From assembly GCF_019402645.1 (NCBI RefSeq), contig NZ_VKKS01000001.1, positions 773,398 to 837,397 of the forward strand: DNA of 64,000 bases, in the 5' to 3' direction. A program made the translations under genes and the position numbers. The notes below the pieces were generated by a model that made no database searches, was not told where the DNA came from, and was given only the letters and a program-made list of their open reading frames with translations. Positions 19,676-28,776 of this stretch are shown here, piece after piece. Positions within the stretch are counted from its first letter, which is position 1. Every line of letters starts with the position of its first letter. Source of the DNA: Morganella morganii (GTDB taxonomy: Bacteria; Pseudomonadota; Gammaproteobacteria; Enterobacterales; Enterobacteriaceae).

Positions 19676-21523
19676 ATGGAAAAACCGGTTGTTACTGAAT
19701 TCGATGCGAAAGCATTTTTAAAAACTGTGACCAGCCAGCCCGGTGTGTACCGGATGTATGATGCTGAAGGCACAGTGATTTATGTCGGGAAAGCCAAAGA
19801 CCTGAAAAAACGGCTTTCCAGCTATTTCCGCACTCAGGTTTCGGGTAAAAAAACCGAGCAACTGGTTAAAAATATTGCTCAGATAGATGTCACAGTGACG
19901 CATACGGAAACGGAGGCGTTATTGCTGGAGCATACCTATATCAAAAAATATCAGCCGCGATACAACGTGTTGTTGCGCGATGATAAATCCTATCCTTATA
20001 TCTATCTGAGCAGCAATGACAAACACCCGCGGCTGGCTGTTCATCGCGGGGCCAAACATGCCAAAGGAGAATACTTCGGGCCGTTCCCGAACGCGTATGC
20101 TGTGCGGGAAACCCTGGCGCTGATGCAGAAACTGTTTCCCGTCCGTCAGTGTGAGGACAGCGTCTACCGCAACCGCTCCCGTCCGTGCCTGCAATATCAG
20201 ATTGGCCGCTGTCTGGGGCCGTGTGTGAAGGGGCTGGTAAGTGATGAGGATTACGACAGGGAAGTGAACCTGGTCCGCTTATTTCTGGAAGGCAAAGATC
20301 AGCAGGTGCTGACAGAACTGGTGGAAAAAATGGAGCAGGCCAGTCAGGCACTGCGTTTTGAGGAAGCCGCACGTCTGCGGGATCAGATCCAGGCCGTCCG
20401 TGCCGTCACTGAAAAACAGTTTGTGACCGGAGCCGGTGACGACCTGGATGTTGCCGGTGTCTGTTTTGTCCCGGGTCTTGCCTGCATCCATGTCCTGTTT
20501 ATCCGCAACGGCCGGGTGCAGGGAAGCCGCAGTTACTTCCCGAAAGTTCCGGCCGGTACTGAACCGGATGAAATTGTACAAACCTTTATCGGTCAGTTTT
20601 ATCTTCAGGGCAGTGAAAATCGTTCATTACCGGATGATATCCTGCTGGATTTTCCGTTACCGGAAAAGGACATTATGGAAGAAACGCTGTCTCAGTTTGC
20701 CGGACGACGGATCCTTATCCAGACGAAACCGCGCGGCGATCGTGCCCGCTATCTGAAGCTGGCACACACTAATGCGGTTACCGCACTGATGACAAAACGG
20801 GCGCAACAATCCACTATTGCCACCCGCATGAAAGCCCTGTCAGAACTGACCGGCATTAAAGCCATCAACCGCATGGAATGTTTTGATATCAGCCATACCA
20901 TGGGGGATCAAACGGTGGCTTCCTGTGTGGTATTTGATAGCAACGGGCCGGTGAAATCGGAATACCGCCGTTACAATATCACCGGCATCACGCCGGGAGA
21001 TGACTATGCGGCGATGGATCAGGTACTGCACCGCCGTTATGGCAAACATATCGGCAATGAAAAAATTCCGGATATTATTTTTATCGACGGCGGCAAAGGT
21101 CAGCTCGGCAAAGCGATTGAGGCTTTTGACAGCCTGGAGGTGGACTGGGATAAAAACAGACCAAAACTCATCGGGGTGGCGAAGGGCAGTGATCGCAAAG
21201 CAGGGCTGGAAACGCTCTTTTTCGCCGCCTCCGGGGAAGGTATGGCACTGCCGCCGGATTCACCGGCGCTGCATGTGATCCAGCATATCCGTGATGAATC
21301 TCACAACCATGCGATCACCGGCCACCGGCAGCGCAGAGCGAAAGTTAAAAATACCAGTGCGCTGGAATCGATAGAAGGGGTCGGGCCGAAACGGCGGCAG
21401 ATGCTGCTCAAATACATGGGCGGGTTACAGCCGTTGCGTAATGCCGGTATCGATGAAATCGCCAAAGTACCGACGATATCTTATGCCCTGGCGGAAAAAA
21501 TTTACCATGCGCTTAAGCATTAA
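19676..21523 (+). CDS. uvrC: UvrABC excinuclease subunit UvrC
   Basis: The incision subunit of nucleotide excision repair, cutting on both sides of the lesion. 615 residues against 610 in E. coli. The N-terminal GIY-YIG endonuclease is [20 protein letters not shown]. The UvrB-binding UVR motif is near residues 205-235 ([20 protein letters not shown]). The RNase H-like 5' nuclease domain is [20 protein letters not shown] onward, and the C-terminus has a helix-hairpin-helix ([13 protein letters not shown]). It follows uvrY after 37 bp and is probably cotranscribed. Confidence 0.98.
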   Translation: MEKPVVTEFDAKAFLKTVTSQPGVYRMYDAEGTVIYVGKAKDLKKRLSSYFRTQVSGKKTEQLVKNIAQIDVTVTHTETEALLLEHTYIKKYQPRYNVLLRDDKSYPYIYLSSNDKHPRLAVHRGAKHAKGEYFGPFPNAYAVRETLALMQKLFPVRQCEDSVYRNRSRPCLQYQIGRCLGPCVKGLVSDEDYDREVNLVRLFLEGKDQQVLTELVEKMEQASQALRFEEAARLRDQIQAVRAVTEKQFVTGAGDDLDVAGVCFVPGLACIHVLFIRNGRVQGSRSYFPKVPAGTEPDEIVQTFIGQFYLQGSENRSLPDDILLDFPLPEKDIMEETLSQFAGRRILIQTKPRGDRARYLKLAHTNAVTALMTKRAQQSTIATRMKALSELTGIKAINRMECFDISHTMGDQTVASCVVFDSNGPVKSEYRRYNITGITPGDDYAAMDQVLHRRYGKHIGNEKIPDIIFIDGGKGQLGKAIEAFDSLEVDWDKNRPKLIGVAKGSDRKAGLETLFFAASGEGMALPPDSPALHVIQHIRDESHNHAITGHRQRRAKVKNTSALESIEGVGPKRRQMLLKYMGGLQPLRNAGIDEIAKVPTISYALAEKIYHALKH

Positions 21524-21731
21524 TAAACAAGGCTTATTTGTGCGGCCGGTGAGATAATTTTTTCAATAACAGCGGTGAGTTATCTGTAACTGTGGTAGTA
21601 TAATGTCATCCGGTAGGATTGCGCAGAACCTGAAAATCACGCAACGTGCCCCGGAATCAGCGGGGCGGTAATATGTGCCGGCAGATGCGCAAGCGGCTTT
21701 TTCATCTGACTTATAAAATAATGGCTCCGTT

Positions 21732-22280
21732 ATGCGATTAAACATCCCTACATGGCTGACTCTGTTTCGCGTTATCCTGATACCGTTCTTTGTCCTCGCC
21801 TTCTATTTACCGTTCAGCTGGGCACCTGTTGTCAGCGCCGCTATTTTTGTCATTGCAGCGATGACTGACTGGTTTGATGGCTTTCTTGCCCGCCGTTTAA
21901 AACAAACCACCCGTTTCGGGGCATTTCTGGATCCTGTTGCAGATAAAGTGATGGTGGCGACCGCACTGGTACTGGTAACTGAATACTATGCTGTCTGGTG
22001 GATAACACTGCCTGCTATTACAATGATTGCCCGCGAAATTATTATCTCATCACTGCGTGAATGGATGGCCGAACTGGGCAAACGCAATAGTGTTGCGGTT
22101 TCCTGGATGGGCAAAGTAAAGACCACGGCACAAATGGTAGCGCTGGTGGGGCTTATCTGGCGGCCGAATGAGCTGACGGAAATCGCCGCTTTCATCCTTT
22201 TCTACATTGCAATGATTCTGACTTTCTGGTCTATGTTCCAATATTTACGCGCTGCATGGGCGGATTTGAGCGAAGCCTGA
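21732..22280 (+). CDS. pgsA: Phosphatidylglycerophosphate synthase PgsA
   Basis: A 182-residue inner-membrane CDP-alcohol phosphatidyltransferase making phosphatidylglycerol phosphate from CDP-diacylglycerol and glycerol-3-phosphate. The family motif D-G-x2-A-R-x8-G-x3-D-x3-D is present as [24 protein letters not shown] (split here for length). Four hydrophobic helices follow. Gene order uvrC-pgsA-tRNA Gly-Cys-Leu is the ordinary enterobacterial one. Confidence 0.97.
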   Translation: MRLNIPTWLTLFRVILIPFFVLAFYLPFSWAPVVSAAIFVIAAMTDWFDGFLARRLKQTTRFGAFLDPVADKVMVATALVLVTEYYAVWWITLPAITMIAREIIISSLREWMAELGKRNSVAVSWMGKVKTTAQMVALVGLIWRPNELTEIAAFILFYIAMILTFWSMFQYLRAAWADLSEA

Positions 22281-22330
22281 TCGATGTGCTGTAAAAAACA
22301 GCGAACGATCATTTTTCATGAATTAAGCTG

Positions 22331-22358
22331 TTGACTCACAGCGTGAAATCAGTAGAAT
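22331..22358 (+). promoter_or_regulatory. Promoter of the Gly-Cys-Leu tRNA operon
   Basis: -35 TTGACT (22331-22336), 16-bp spacer, -10 TAGAAT (22353-22358). The first tRNA starts 65 bp further on. Confidence 0.8.
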
Positions 22359-22422
22359 GCAACGCATCCGAACGATACAGTGATTTACAAAAACAAATAA
22401 GTAAATCAGTGAGTTCAGAGAT

Positions 22423-22498
<76 letters not shown>

Positions 22499-22499
22499 G

Positions 22500-22573
22500 G
22501 GCGCGTTGGCAGAGTGGCCATGCAGCGGATTGCAAATCCGTGTACCTCGGTTCGACTCCGGGACGCGCCTCCA
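22500..22573 (+). tRNA. cysT: tRNA-Cys(GCA)
   Basis: 74 nt from GGCGCGTTGGC, encoded TCCA end; anticodon loop TTGCAAA gives GCA. One base after tRNA-Gly. Confidence 0.97.
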
Positions 22574-22579
22574 TATTCA

Positions 22580-22666
22580 GCCCAGATGGTGAAATCGGTA
22601 GACACAAGGGATTTAAAATCCCTCGGCCGCAAGGCTGTGCGGGTTCAAGTCCCGCTCTGGGCACCA
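22580..22666 (+). tRNA. leuZ: tRNA-Leu(TAA), integration target
   Basis: 87 nt with a long variable arm, from GCCCAGATGG to encoded ACCA; anticodon TAA in TTTAAAA. Its 3' end carries the 13-bp core also found at 32290-32302, so it is the attachment site of the following element and stays intact after integration. Confidence 0.97.
22648..22660 (+). repeat. attL core in tRNA-Leu
   Basis: AGTCCCGCTCTGG within the T-arm/acceptor stem of tRNA-Leu, repeated exactly at 32290-32302. After the core the two copies continue similarly (GCACCATAT against CGCCATAT). Confidence 0.85.
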
Positions 22667-22710
22667 TATTATAGTTTCCTGAGGTCTACTCAGGTACACT
22701 AACTCTCAGA

Positions 22711-22745
22711 AAGACCTGATAATTTTATCGGGTCTTTTCTTTTTA
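22711..22745 (+). terminator. Terminator after tRNA-Leu junction
   Basis: Stem AAGACCTGAT / ATCGGGTCTT (one G-T wobble), loop AATTTT, followed by TTCTTTTT. It probably replaces the original tRNA operon terminator that was pushed away by the insertion. Confidence 0.8.
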
Positions 22746-22830
22746 CGTCTTCTGAAGTCTATTGCAATCTACTCCCATCAGGGGGCATAATCAGGGGCAC
22801 TCCGATTCTATCAAGTATTGTGCCCCTTAT

Positions 22831-24102
22831 ATGAAACTCACCGTCCGTCAGATCGATACTGCTAAACCTAAAGAAAAAAATTACAAACTGTCAGATGGTG
22901 GTGGCTTGTATCTGGAGGTTACCGCCAAAGGCTCAAAATACTGGCGGATGAAATACCGGCGACCAACAGATAAAAAAGAGGACCGGTTGGCTTTTGGTGT
23001 CTATCCGCTGGTATCTTTGGCTGAGGCCAGGGTGAAGCGTGATGATGCGAAGAAATTGATAGCGCAGGGAGTAGACCCTAAAGCCGAACGAAAAGACCAC
23101 CAGGCAAAGAAGGTATTCTCGTTTGAGCAGGTGGCCCGTAATTGGCATTCCAGTAATAAGCGTTGGAGTGATGATCATAGTGAACGGGTTATCCGGAGTC
23201 TGGAGCAATATATTTTTCCTGAAATTGGCGATGCGGATATCAGTTCGCTCAAGACCAGCCAATTACTGATTCCGGTGAAAGCTGTCGATACGGAAGGAAA
23301 GCATGACATAGCACGCCGATTACAACAGCGGATCACCGCCATCATGCGGTATGCCGTACAAAATGACATAATTGAATTTAGTCCGGCTAATGATATGGCT
23401 GGCGCACTCACTGCTGTAAAATCTACTCACCATCCGGCACTGCCTCCTGAGCGGTTAAATGAATTTTTAACCCGCATTTCCCGCTATCGTGGCCGACTGA
23501 TCACGCGTATAGCTCTCGAGTTAACTCTGCTGACTTTTGTTCGTTCCAGTGAGCTGAGGTTTGCGCGTTGGGATGAAGTTGACCTGGTCAACGCGGTCTG
23601 GAAAATTCCGGGAGAAAGAAAGCCGATAGAGGGAGTAAAGTTCTCTGGCCGCGGGATGAAAATGAAAACAGACCATATCGTTCCGTTGAGTGATCAGGCA
23701 GTTTCACTGTTTAAAAAATTACAGGAATTAAGCGGCTCTTGCGAGGTGATGTTCCCGAATGACCATGATCCCAAAAAAGTAATGAGTGAAAGTACGGTGA
23801 ATAATGCTTTACGGGTAATGGGATATAACACTAAAACGGAGGTGTGTGGCCACGGATTCAGGACAATGGCCCGTGGTGCTTTGGGGGAGTCTGGTTTATG
23901 GAATGATGATGCGATAGAGCGTCAATTGAGTCATATCGAGCGTAAAAATGTCAGAGCGGCTTATATCCATACATCTAAGCACTTGGAAGAACGCCGGTTG
24001 ATGGTCCAATGGTGGGCTGATTTCTTGGATGCCAACAAAATAAAACTAGTTTCACCTTATGATTTCGCGAAACGAAAACGCCAAAAGACAAAAAATAATT
24101 AG
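22831..24102 (+). CDS. int: P4-type tyrosine recombinase/integrase
   Basis: A 423-residue site-specific recombinase with the DUF4102 arm-binding N-terminus (MKLTVRQIDTAKPKEKNYKL then SDGGGLYLEV), a core-binding domain, and the catalytic domain. Visible catalytic residues include the first Arg in LLTFVRSSELR, HxxR in CGHGFRTMAR, the late His in LSHIE, and the nucleophile Tyr in AAYIHT. It lies 165 bp from the tRNA end and reads away from it, the P4 arrangement. I took MKLTV as the start; a longer frame upstream has no ribosome binding site and overlaps att-arm repeats. Confidence 0.95.
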   Translation: MKLTVRQIDTAKPKEKNYKLSDGGGLYLEVTAKGSKYWRMKYRRPTDKKEDRLAFGVYPLVSLAEARVKRDDAKKLIAQGVDPKAERKDHQAKKVFSFEQVARNWHSSNKRWSDDHSERVIRSLEQYIFPEIGDADISSLKTSQLLIPVKAVDTEGKHDIARRLQQRITAIMRYAVQNDIIEFSPANDMAGALTAVKSTHHPALPPERLNEFLTRISRYRGRLITRIALELTLLTFVRSSELRFARWDEVDLVNAVWKIPGERKPIEGVKFSGRGMKMKTDHIVPLSDQAVSLFKKLQELSGSCEVMFPNDHDPKKVMSESTVNNALRVMGYNTKTEVCGHGFRTMARGALGESGLWNDDAIERQLSHIERKNVRAAYIHTSKHLEERRLMVQWWADFLDANKIKLVSPYDFAKRKRQKTKNN

Positions 24103-24127
24103 GATATAACTCACCTGCAGCATACCG

Positions 24128-24157
24128 AACCAGCCAGAGTAAAGGCTGGTTTTTTTA
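24128..24157 (+). terminator. Integrase terminator
   Basis: Stem AACCAGCC / GGCTGGTT with loop AGAGTAAA and a T7 tail, 26 bp after the integrase stop. Confidence 0.9.
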
Positions 24158-24317
24158 TATCCGGAATACGTGAACTGGATAAATAGACAGGGGTAGTAGT
24201 CTTTAGTAGACTGGCGTAGACGATAAGAATAAAGCTATGCCTAGGCTGATCCCCGAAAACCAGTACACCTCTACTGGCTGGCATAGCTCCTACAGAAAGA
24301 GGGGGCTGGGTGGCGTT

Positions 24318-25241
24318 ATGGAAGGTAACTATAATTCATTTATAATATTTAAAAATATGATTTCTGGTAAATCACATAAAGAAATATTACAGGAAGTTCT
24401 CCCATTAGTTAGTAAGAATGATATTGATTATTATTTTATTAGAGGGTTTATTGAATTTATTGAGGATACTGACAGTATTGTTAATATTTTTTCAAAAGTA
24501 ATAAACTTTGCGGAAGATGAAATTATAAAGTCAGGTAATAAAAACCTTCTCCTAATAATAGCTGAATTTAAATCTCTTGCTGAGTTAGCTAAGAATGATC
24601 AACATAAATTACTTGAGTTAGCTAATCGTTTTAAAGAGTTATCATCAAAATATAATGATGCGAATTTAATATATAAAACATTTGATCCTAAGTTAATTAG
24701 TGATGGTGGTAGGTATTTCTTATCAGTGATTAATAAATTTTTTATTAAGGAAGTCCCTCCGAGTAATGAGGTTTTAATTTCATTCTTAGAAAGGAAGCCA
24801 ATAGCTGGTTATGAAAGTTACTATGCCAGGTTGGAACAATCAACAACAGATATGGTTAATGCATTGGGATTGCCAGTGAATGTATTTAAACCAATTCTAT
24901 ATCAAATAGTATTACATTTGAAAAATAAAGAGCATAAATTTGCTTATGAATTAGCAACATTATGCTTTTATCATACTATATCTCTTGAGCATGCTTATAA
25001 AGTCGGGAAAGGCGCTCCAAAAAGATTGGGTGCAAAAGGTGGACGTAAAGAGCATTTAAGGAAAAATTTTTGTTTAAATGAGGCTGAGCTTAAATGGAGA
25101 GAAGCGCCTTCAATGTCATTAGAAGAAATGAGCATATTTATATATAGCAAATGCAAATCTCATTACAACGATTCACCTAAGGCCAAAACAATTAAAGATT
25201 GGTTAAGAAATGCCAGTTTTAGGCCAGTAAAAACCGCTTAA
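24318..25241 (+). CDS. AT-rich cargo gene of unknown function
   Basis: A protein of ~307 residues from the ATG at 24318 (or 334 from 24237), not recognised. It is soluble and rich in Ile, Asn and Lys, with codon and base use far more AT-rich than the rest of the element. No signal peptide or membrane segment is seen. A basic stretch GKGAPKRLGAKGGRKEHLRK lies near the C-terminus, followed by a possible helix-turn-helix-like end (KAKTIKDWLRNASFRPV). Its position directly after the integrase is the usual cargo slot in P4-like islands, where defence genes are common; that role is only a guess. Confidence 0.65.
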   Translation: MEGNYNSFIIFKNMISGKSHKEILQEVLPLVSKNDIDYYFIRGFIEFIEDTDSIVNIFSKVINFAEDEIIKSGNKNLLLIIAEFKSLAELAKNDQHKLLELANRFKELSSKYNDANLIYKTFDPKLISDGGRYFLSVINKFFIKEVPPSNEVLISFLERKPIAGYESYYARLEQSTTDMVNALGLPVNVFKPILYQIVLHLKNKEHKFAYELATLCFYHTISLEHAYKVGKGAPKRLGAKGGRKEHLRKNFCLNEAELKWREAPSMSLEEMSIFIYSKCKSHYNDSPKAKTIKDWLRNASFRPVKTA

Positions 25242-25279
25242 GGTATACTGTAACCGCTTTCGGTATACCCTAAGCGGTT
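25232..25279. repeat. Tandem 20-bp repeats upstream of alpA
   Basis: AACCGCTTAAGGTATACTGT (25232-25251) followed at once by AACCGCTTTCGGTATACCCT (25252-25271), then the inverted half AAGCGGTT (25272-25279). The last codons of the cargo gene lie inside the first copy. Probable operator for an AlpA or other element regulator. Confidence 0.75.
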
Positions 25280-25369
25280 AATATAGGTTTTGTTTATTAT
25301 AACAAAATTATAGCCTTGTATAATCCTATCGTATCTTGCGGTATTTAAAGGAATAATACAGGGGGTTAT

Positions 25370-25588
25370 ATGTCAGTAATTACTACACCGAAAGAAAGTC
25401 TCATCCGTCTGCCAGAAGTCATTCGGCGTACCGGCTGCTCTAAGCCGTGGCTATACAAACTTATTGATGCCGGCAAATTCCCGAAACAGGTAAAAATCGG
25501 CTCTCGTTCCATCGCCTTTGTTGAATCAGAGGTTGATGCGTGGGTAGCGAATAAAATCGCAGAATCCCGCTCCGGGGAGGTGCTGTAA
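25370..25588 (+). CDS. alpA: AlpA family transcriptional regulator
   Basis: A 72-residue MerR-like winged-helix protein of the AlpA family: LIRLPEVIRRTGCSKPWLYK then LIDAGKFPKQVKIGSRSIAF, then VESEVDAWV. AlpA proteins activate integrase or early genes in P4-like elements. A GGGGG-type ribosome binding site precedes it, and the next gene overlaps its stop by one base. Confidence 0.92.
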   Translation: MSVITTPKESLIRLPEVIRRTGCSKPWLYKLIDAGKFPKQVKIGSRSIAFVESEVDAWVANKIAESRSGEVL

Positions 25589-25866
25589 TGGATAAATTCA
25601 TTCCACCGACTGCTGAAGAGCGTCTCGCGTTATTAAATGAATATAGTGAGCCGTATGATCGTCTCATTCGTGAAAAAGAGCGTCAGCACATTACCTCAAT
25701 TTCCCGATCCACAGCATATACACTCGAAAAAGAGGAACGCTTTCCAGCTCGTAAAATGTTGGGCCGTAATTCCTGTGCCTGGCTGCTGAGTGATTTGCTT
25801 TTCTGGATTCATAATCCACCGAAAGTAGACAACGCTAATAACCCGCACAGTCGGAAACCGGACTAA
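25588..25866 (+). CDS. Second AlpA-like DNA-binding protein
   Basis: A 92-residue protein whose middle, ISRSTAYTLEKEERFPARKM then LGRNSCAWLLSDLLFWI, is an AlpA-like helix-turn-helix with the family-typical F-P-x-R and final W-I. It overlaps the first alpA gene stop (TAATG), so the two are cotranslated. Function in element regulation is inferred from the family. Confidence 0.75.
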   Translation: MDKFIPPTAEERLALLNEYSEPYDRLIREKERQHITSISRSTAYTLEKEERFPARKMLGRNSCAWLLSDLLFWIHNPPKVDNANNPHSRKPD

Positions 25867-26003
25867 CAGAATTAGTCTGCAATTACACGCAAAACAGCTT
25901 TTATTTATTCTCAGTTCTGTTTTGCGGGAGTTTGCGACAAATTTAGTTCAGTCTGGATACGTTGTCGCGACAGCTCTTATTAATTAAATAAAGAGACGAA
26001 ATT

Positions 26004-26705
26004 ATGAAAAAGAAAATGACCGTAATGGATCAGGGCTTCGCTCACCCTGAAATCAGTTCAGACGCTATTTTGGTTCAGCACAAAACTGAACCAAGAATTG
26101 ACAGTCGCCTGTTTGCCGGACGCGTCGGAATACAACACGAAAGTCTTGTGAATATTATTAAAAAGAACCTTAGCTGTTTGCGTGAGCTGGGTACATTGCC
26201 AAGACATAGTGAAAAAGAATTGTCCGATTTGAAATCGGGAAAATCAAAACGCGGGCGTTCTCAGATTTATTATCTACTCAATGAAAATCAGTTCGATTTT
26301 ATGTGCCGTATTGTCCGTGGGCGGGATCATGAAAAAATGACTCAGTTCAAGTTGGACGTTACCAAAGCATTCAGTAAGAAGCGCGCTGCTGAACCTATCC
26401 GCCGTGAGTATCTGCCCCATTACCATGAATCACGGGACGCACTCAGAGACTTAGGCGCAGATAGATACCATTACATCAACCTTGCCCGTGCAGAGAACCG
26501 ATTAACCGGCTTACTCACCGGCGAACGTGCCAGCGCAGACGAGCAACAATTAGGCTTATTGGTCTGTATGCAGAAAATTGAACAGGCGGCATTTCAGGAT
26601 GCGATTAGTTCTGGGTTAACCGCTACTCAGGCATTGCGTGAAGTCAGCAGACGGATTGAGCAGTTCGCTATGCTGATGAGTCCGGTCAGCCGGATAGGAG
26701 GCTGA
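26004..26705 (+). CDS. Rha-like phage regulatory protein
   Basis: A 233-residue protein with an N-terminal Rha/antirepressor-like domain: LFAGRVGIQHESLVNIIKKN ... RSQIYYLLNENQFDFMCRIV followed by QFKLDVTKAF, similar in layout to Rha (...YLLT.dgF..L.m...g..A..fKl.yi.aF). The C-terminal half is helical and unrecognised. Such proteins control lytic genes or bind host regulators in phages and satellites. It has an ordinary ribosome binding site and an upstream gap of 137 bp with an ACAAATTTAGTTCAG stretch. Confidence 0.6.
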   Translation: MKKKMTVMDQGFAHPEISSDAILVQHKTEPRIDSRLFAGRVGIQHESLVNIIKKNLSCLRELGTLPRHSEKELSDLKSGKSKRGRSQIYYLLNENQFDFMCRIVRGRDHEKMTQFKLDVTKAFSKKRAAEPIRREYLPHYHESRDALRDLGADRYHYINLARAENRLTGLLTGERASADEQQLGLLVCMQKIEQAAFQDAISSGLTATQALREVSRRIEQFAMLMSPVSRIGG

Positions 26706-26934
26706 TGATGATCACCTGCCAGAAGAAATCTCCTCATTGGCCGGGCGGTGTGTGTCTGGTATTTGCAGGGCCGTGCGTAACAGCCGGTTACACGCAAAAG
26801 AAAAAAGACAGCGTAGCGGCTGTCTTCATTCAGCTTTATACGGACTACACCAATATTATTGGGTCAGTTCAGAGGCTCCCCGATGATATCGGGTTGGTTC
26901 AGCATAGTAACCATGTGAATGATATTCACTCGGT

Positions 26935-27129
26935 TCAGCCTTTGGGTTCAATACCTCGCCTTTGCAGTTCAGCGCGGCCTAACTCTTTCAACCAGCTTGC
27001 AAGGCTTACACCGTCTTTTTGCGCTTCTGAATCAAATTGTTCTTTTAGGTCTGGAGTGATACGCATATGGAACGGTGGTGCTTTTCCTGTTCCTTTTGGT
27101 TGTTTATCCCGTTTAATGATAGTTGACAT
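26935..27129 (-). CDS. Ribbon-helix-helix repressor
   Basis: A 64-residue RHH protein: a basic N-terminus (MSTIIKRDKQPKGTGKAPPF), the beta strand FHMRITPDLKEQF, and two helices (DSEAQKDGVSLASWLKELGR). It resembles Arc/HicB-type DNA-binding domains. I chose the ATG at 27129; the longer upstream frame runs through the operator. It is antisense to the surrounding rightward genes, and a 14-bp inverted repeat overlaps its start, pointing to autorepression and possibly control of the rightward operon at 27269. Confidence 0.85.
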   Translation of the reverse strand: MSTIIKRDKQPKGTGKAPPFHMRITPDLKEQFDSEAQKDGVSLASWLKELGRAELQRRGIEPKG

Positions 27130-27173
27130 GTGTACACCTATTAATGTAGTGTTATTTTCAATAGGTGTACACA
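27129..27173. promoter_or_regulatory. Operator palindrome between RHH gene and rightward operon
   Basis: TGTGTACACCTATT (27129-27142) and its exact complement AATAGGTGTACACA (27160-27173), separated by 17 bp. Each arm itself contains the palindrome GTGTACAC. A further half-like ATGTATGTACCTAT follows at 27178-27191. Likely bound by the RHH repressor. Confidence 0.8.
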
Positions 27174-27268
27174 CTAACATGTATGTACCTATAAAAACAA
27201 CGCCCCGGTGTGCGGAAACACTACCGAGGCGTCTGACCACCAACGATACGCAAATTATCGAGGTAGCT

Positions 27269-27472
27269 ATGAATAAGCATATCACACCCGTAACAGGGCG
27301 GAACAGTCTCACTCCGAATATCGTTTTCACCTGGCGTTTCGCTGAATGTCAGGAAAATAAAGCCACCTATCACCACGTCATCGCACATACAGAGGATGAA
27401 GCCCGTTCGCAGCTTCCTGGTCTGCTGCTGGTCTTCACTGCCCGTATCCGTCAGGGGGTGAACTATGTCTGA
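27269..27472 (+). CDS. Icd-like (host cell division inhibitor-like) protein
   Basis: A 67-residue protein, MNKHITPVTGRNSLTPNIVF..., ending ...HTEDEARSQLPGLLLVFTAR IRQGV. The EARxxL...xxFxAR pattern before a short tail resembles Icd-like proteins of P4-type elements, which inhibit host division when expressed. The ATG at 27269 has GAGGTAG upstream. The reading frame is open back to 26705, and the upstream part includes CVTAGYTQKKKDSVA, which recalls Ash proteins, so a longer product cannot be ruled out. Confidence 0.6.
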   Translation: MNKHITPVTGRNSLTPNIVFTWRFAECQENKATYHHVIAHTEDEARSQLPGLLLVFTARIRQGVNYV

Positions 27473-27653
27473 TGCTATCTGTATTGATACCGCGAAATAC
27501 AAAGCAAGTTTAGTGAGTTCGCTTTACTGCGTCATTCCGGAACAGGCAGCGAATGAGTGTTCGCCGGATTTACTCAACTTGATTTCAATAGCCTGTGACT
27601 TAAACCAGCAGATCAGCCAGTCCTTACGTGATGAAGATGGGGTGTCAGCATGA
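27465..27653 (+). CDS. Small hypothetical protein of the element
   Basis: A 62-residue acidic protein, MSDAICIDTAKYKASLVSSL..., not recognised. It overlaps the Icd-like gene by 8 bp and the next gene by 4 bp (ATGA), which supports it as a real, coupled gene in the early operon of the element. Confidence 0.65.
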   Translation: MSDAICIDTAKYKASLVSSLYCVIPEQAANECSPDLLNLISIACDLNQQISQSLRDEDGVSA

Positions 27654-27838
27654 AAAACAATGAATTAGCGGTATTACTGGAAAACCCGATGATGGATATC
27701 CGGAAACTGGAAACCTTGCTGACCACCTGGCTGGACGCGGAAGAAGATACCGAAACAGCCAATATGATCAGTATCGCACTGGACTACGCGGACCGGGTTC
27801 AGATTCAGTTGGCTGACGTTCTGAGCGGGGGAAAATAA
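27650..27838 (+). CDS. Small hypothetical protein of the element
   Basis: A 62-residue acidic helical protein, MKNNELAVLLENPMMDIRKL..., not recognised. ATGA overlap with the previous gene and 2 bp to the next. Probably an accessory protein of the replication operon. Confidence 0.65.
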   Translation: MKNNELAVLLENPMMDIRKLETLLTTWLDAEEDTETANMISIALDYADRVQIQLADVLSGGK

Positions 27839-27840
27839 TC

Positions 27841-28167
27841 ATGGCTGATATCTATAACCATTTAATCCGCCGTGATATGGATTCAATGAGCACGGACGAA
27901 TTACGGGATTTACGTAATGCCTCATCGGACACGCTTGATGGTCTGATGGCTACCTTAAAAGTCATGGGGGAATGTGCATTTTGGGCATGTGACAGTGAAA
28001 ATTACAGTGATAGCCAGGCAAAAGAAGATTTGCACCGTATCAGTGAATCCCTGATGTATTTACCACGGATCGCAGAGGCTTTAGCTTTCAATGCTGACGA
28101 GGCGCAGTTCAAAATTTACCAGCGTGAAGGCTTCCCGTACACGGAGGTAGACAATGGCAAACATTGA
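27841..28167 (+). CDS. Hypothetical protein upstream of primase
   Basis: A 108-residue helical protein, MADIYNHLIRRDMDSMSTDE..., not recognised. It ends 14 bp inside the primase gene start, so it is translated in the same operon. Genes of this size and position are common before the alpha gene in P4-like elements. Confidence 0.65.
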   Translation: MADIYNHLIRRDMDSMSTDELRDLRNASSDTLDGLMATLKVMGECAFWACDSENYSDSQAKEDLHRISESLMYLPRIAEALAFNADEAQFKIYQREGFPYTEVDNGKH

Positions 28168-28774
28168 TTTAATCCGTGAGGTGAAGCGGAGCGCCGTAAA
28201 TCACTGGAGCAGTGTCCTGTCCGCCTGTGGTGTTGATGTGCCGGAACGGGGAAAGCATGGTGCATGCCCGGTTTGCGGCGGGACTGACCGCTTTCACTTT
28301 ATTGACGATCACCATAACGGTAACTGGTTCTGCCGTCAGTGTGATGCGCCGAACCACGGGGACGGGCTGGATTTAATCGCAAAGGTGAAAGGGATATCCG
28401 TTCTCGATGCGGCCAAAGAGGTATCACAGGCGTTATCACTGCCGTTACCGGAACCGGCCAGACAGGAGGCTCCGAAATCAGCGGCACCGCCGATAGCAGA
28501 AAAGGTCAGTAAGCTGGTGGCACAGACGACTACCGGACAATCTGCCTACCTGACTGCAAAGGGGCATACGTGCCCCGTCAGGCTGCTGGAGGATAGTTCC
28601 ATGCTGCTGGTTATCCGGCGCGGTGATGAAGTAACCGGGGCACAGACGCAGATGGACGCATTACGGAAGATCCAGCAGGAAGAACACAACCGGTCAGGAC
28701 TCGGGATTAAGCCGACTCTGCATGAAGTCGCCCGGAAACTGGTGGATAAAGCACTGAAGCAGGTGGAGGGGTAA
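28154..28774 (+). CDS. Truncated P4 alpha-type primase (zinc-finger part only)
   Basis: A 206-residue protein with the zinc-binding start of P4 alpha-type primase-helicases: ACPVCGGTDRFHF ... WFCRQCDAP, then GDGLDLIAKVKGISVLDAAK. The homologous part continues to TAKGHTCPVRLLEDSSMLLV and VTGAQTQ near residue 160. The primase catalytic (DxD) and the superfamily 3 helicase domains that should follow (full alpha is over 750 residues) are absent. The last ~45 residues (MDALRKIQQEEHNRSGLGIK...) are unrelated and seem to come from another gene joined by deletion. Confidence 0.8.
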   Translation: MANIDLIREVKRSAVNHWSSVLSACGVDVPERGKHGACPVCGGTDRFHFIDDHHNGNWFCRQCDAPNHGDGLDLIAKVKGISVLDAAKEVSQALSLPLPEPARQEAPKSAAPPIAEKVSKLVAQTTTGQSAYLTAKGHTCPVRLLEDSSMLLVIRRGDEVTGAQTQMDALRKIQQEEHNRSGLGIKPTLHEVARKLVDKALKQVEG

Positions 28775-28776
28775 TC

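Noticed and set aside
22762..22830. Longer N-terminus for the integrase
   Set aside because: Integrase homology starts at MKLTVRQID, and the upstream codons overlap the att-arm heptamers without a ribosome binding site.
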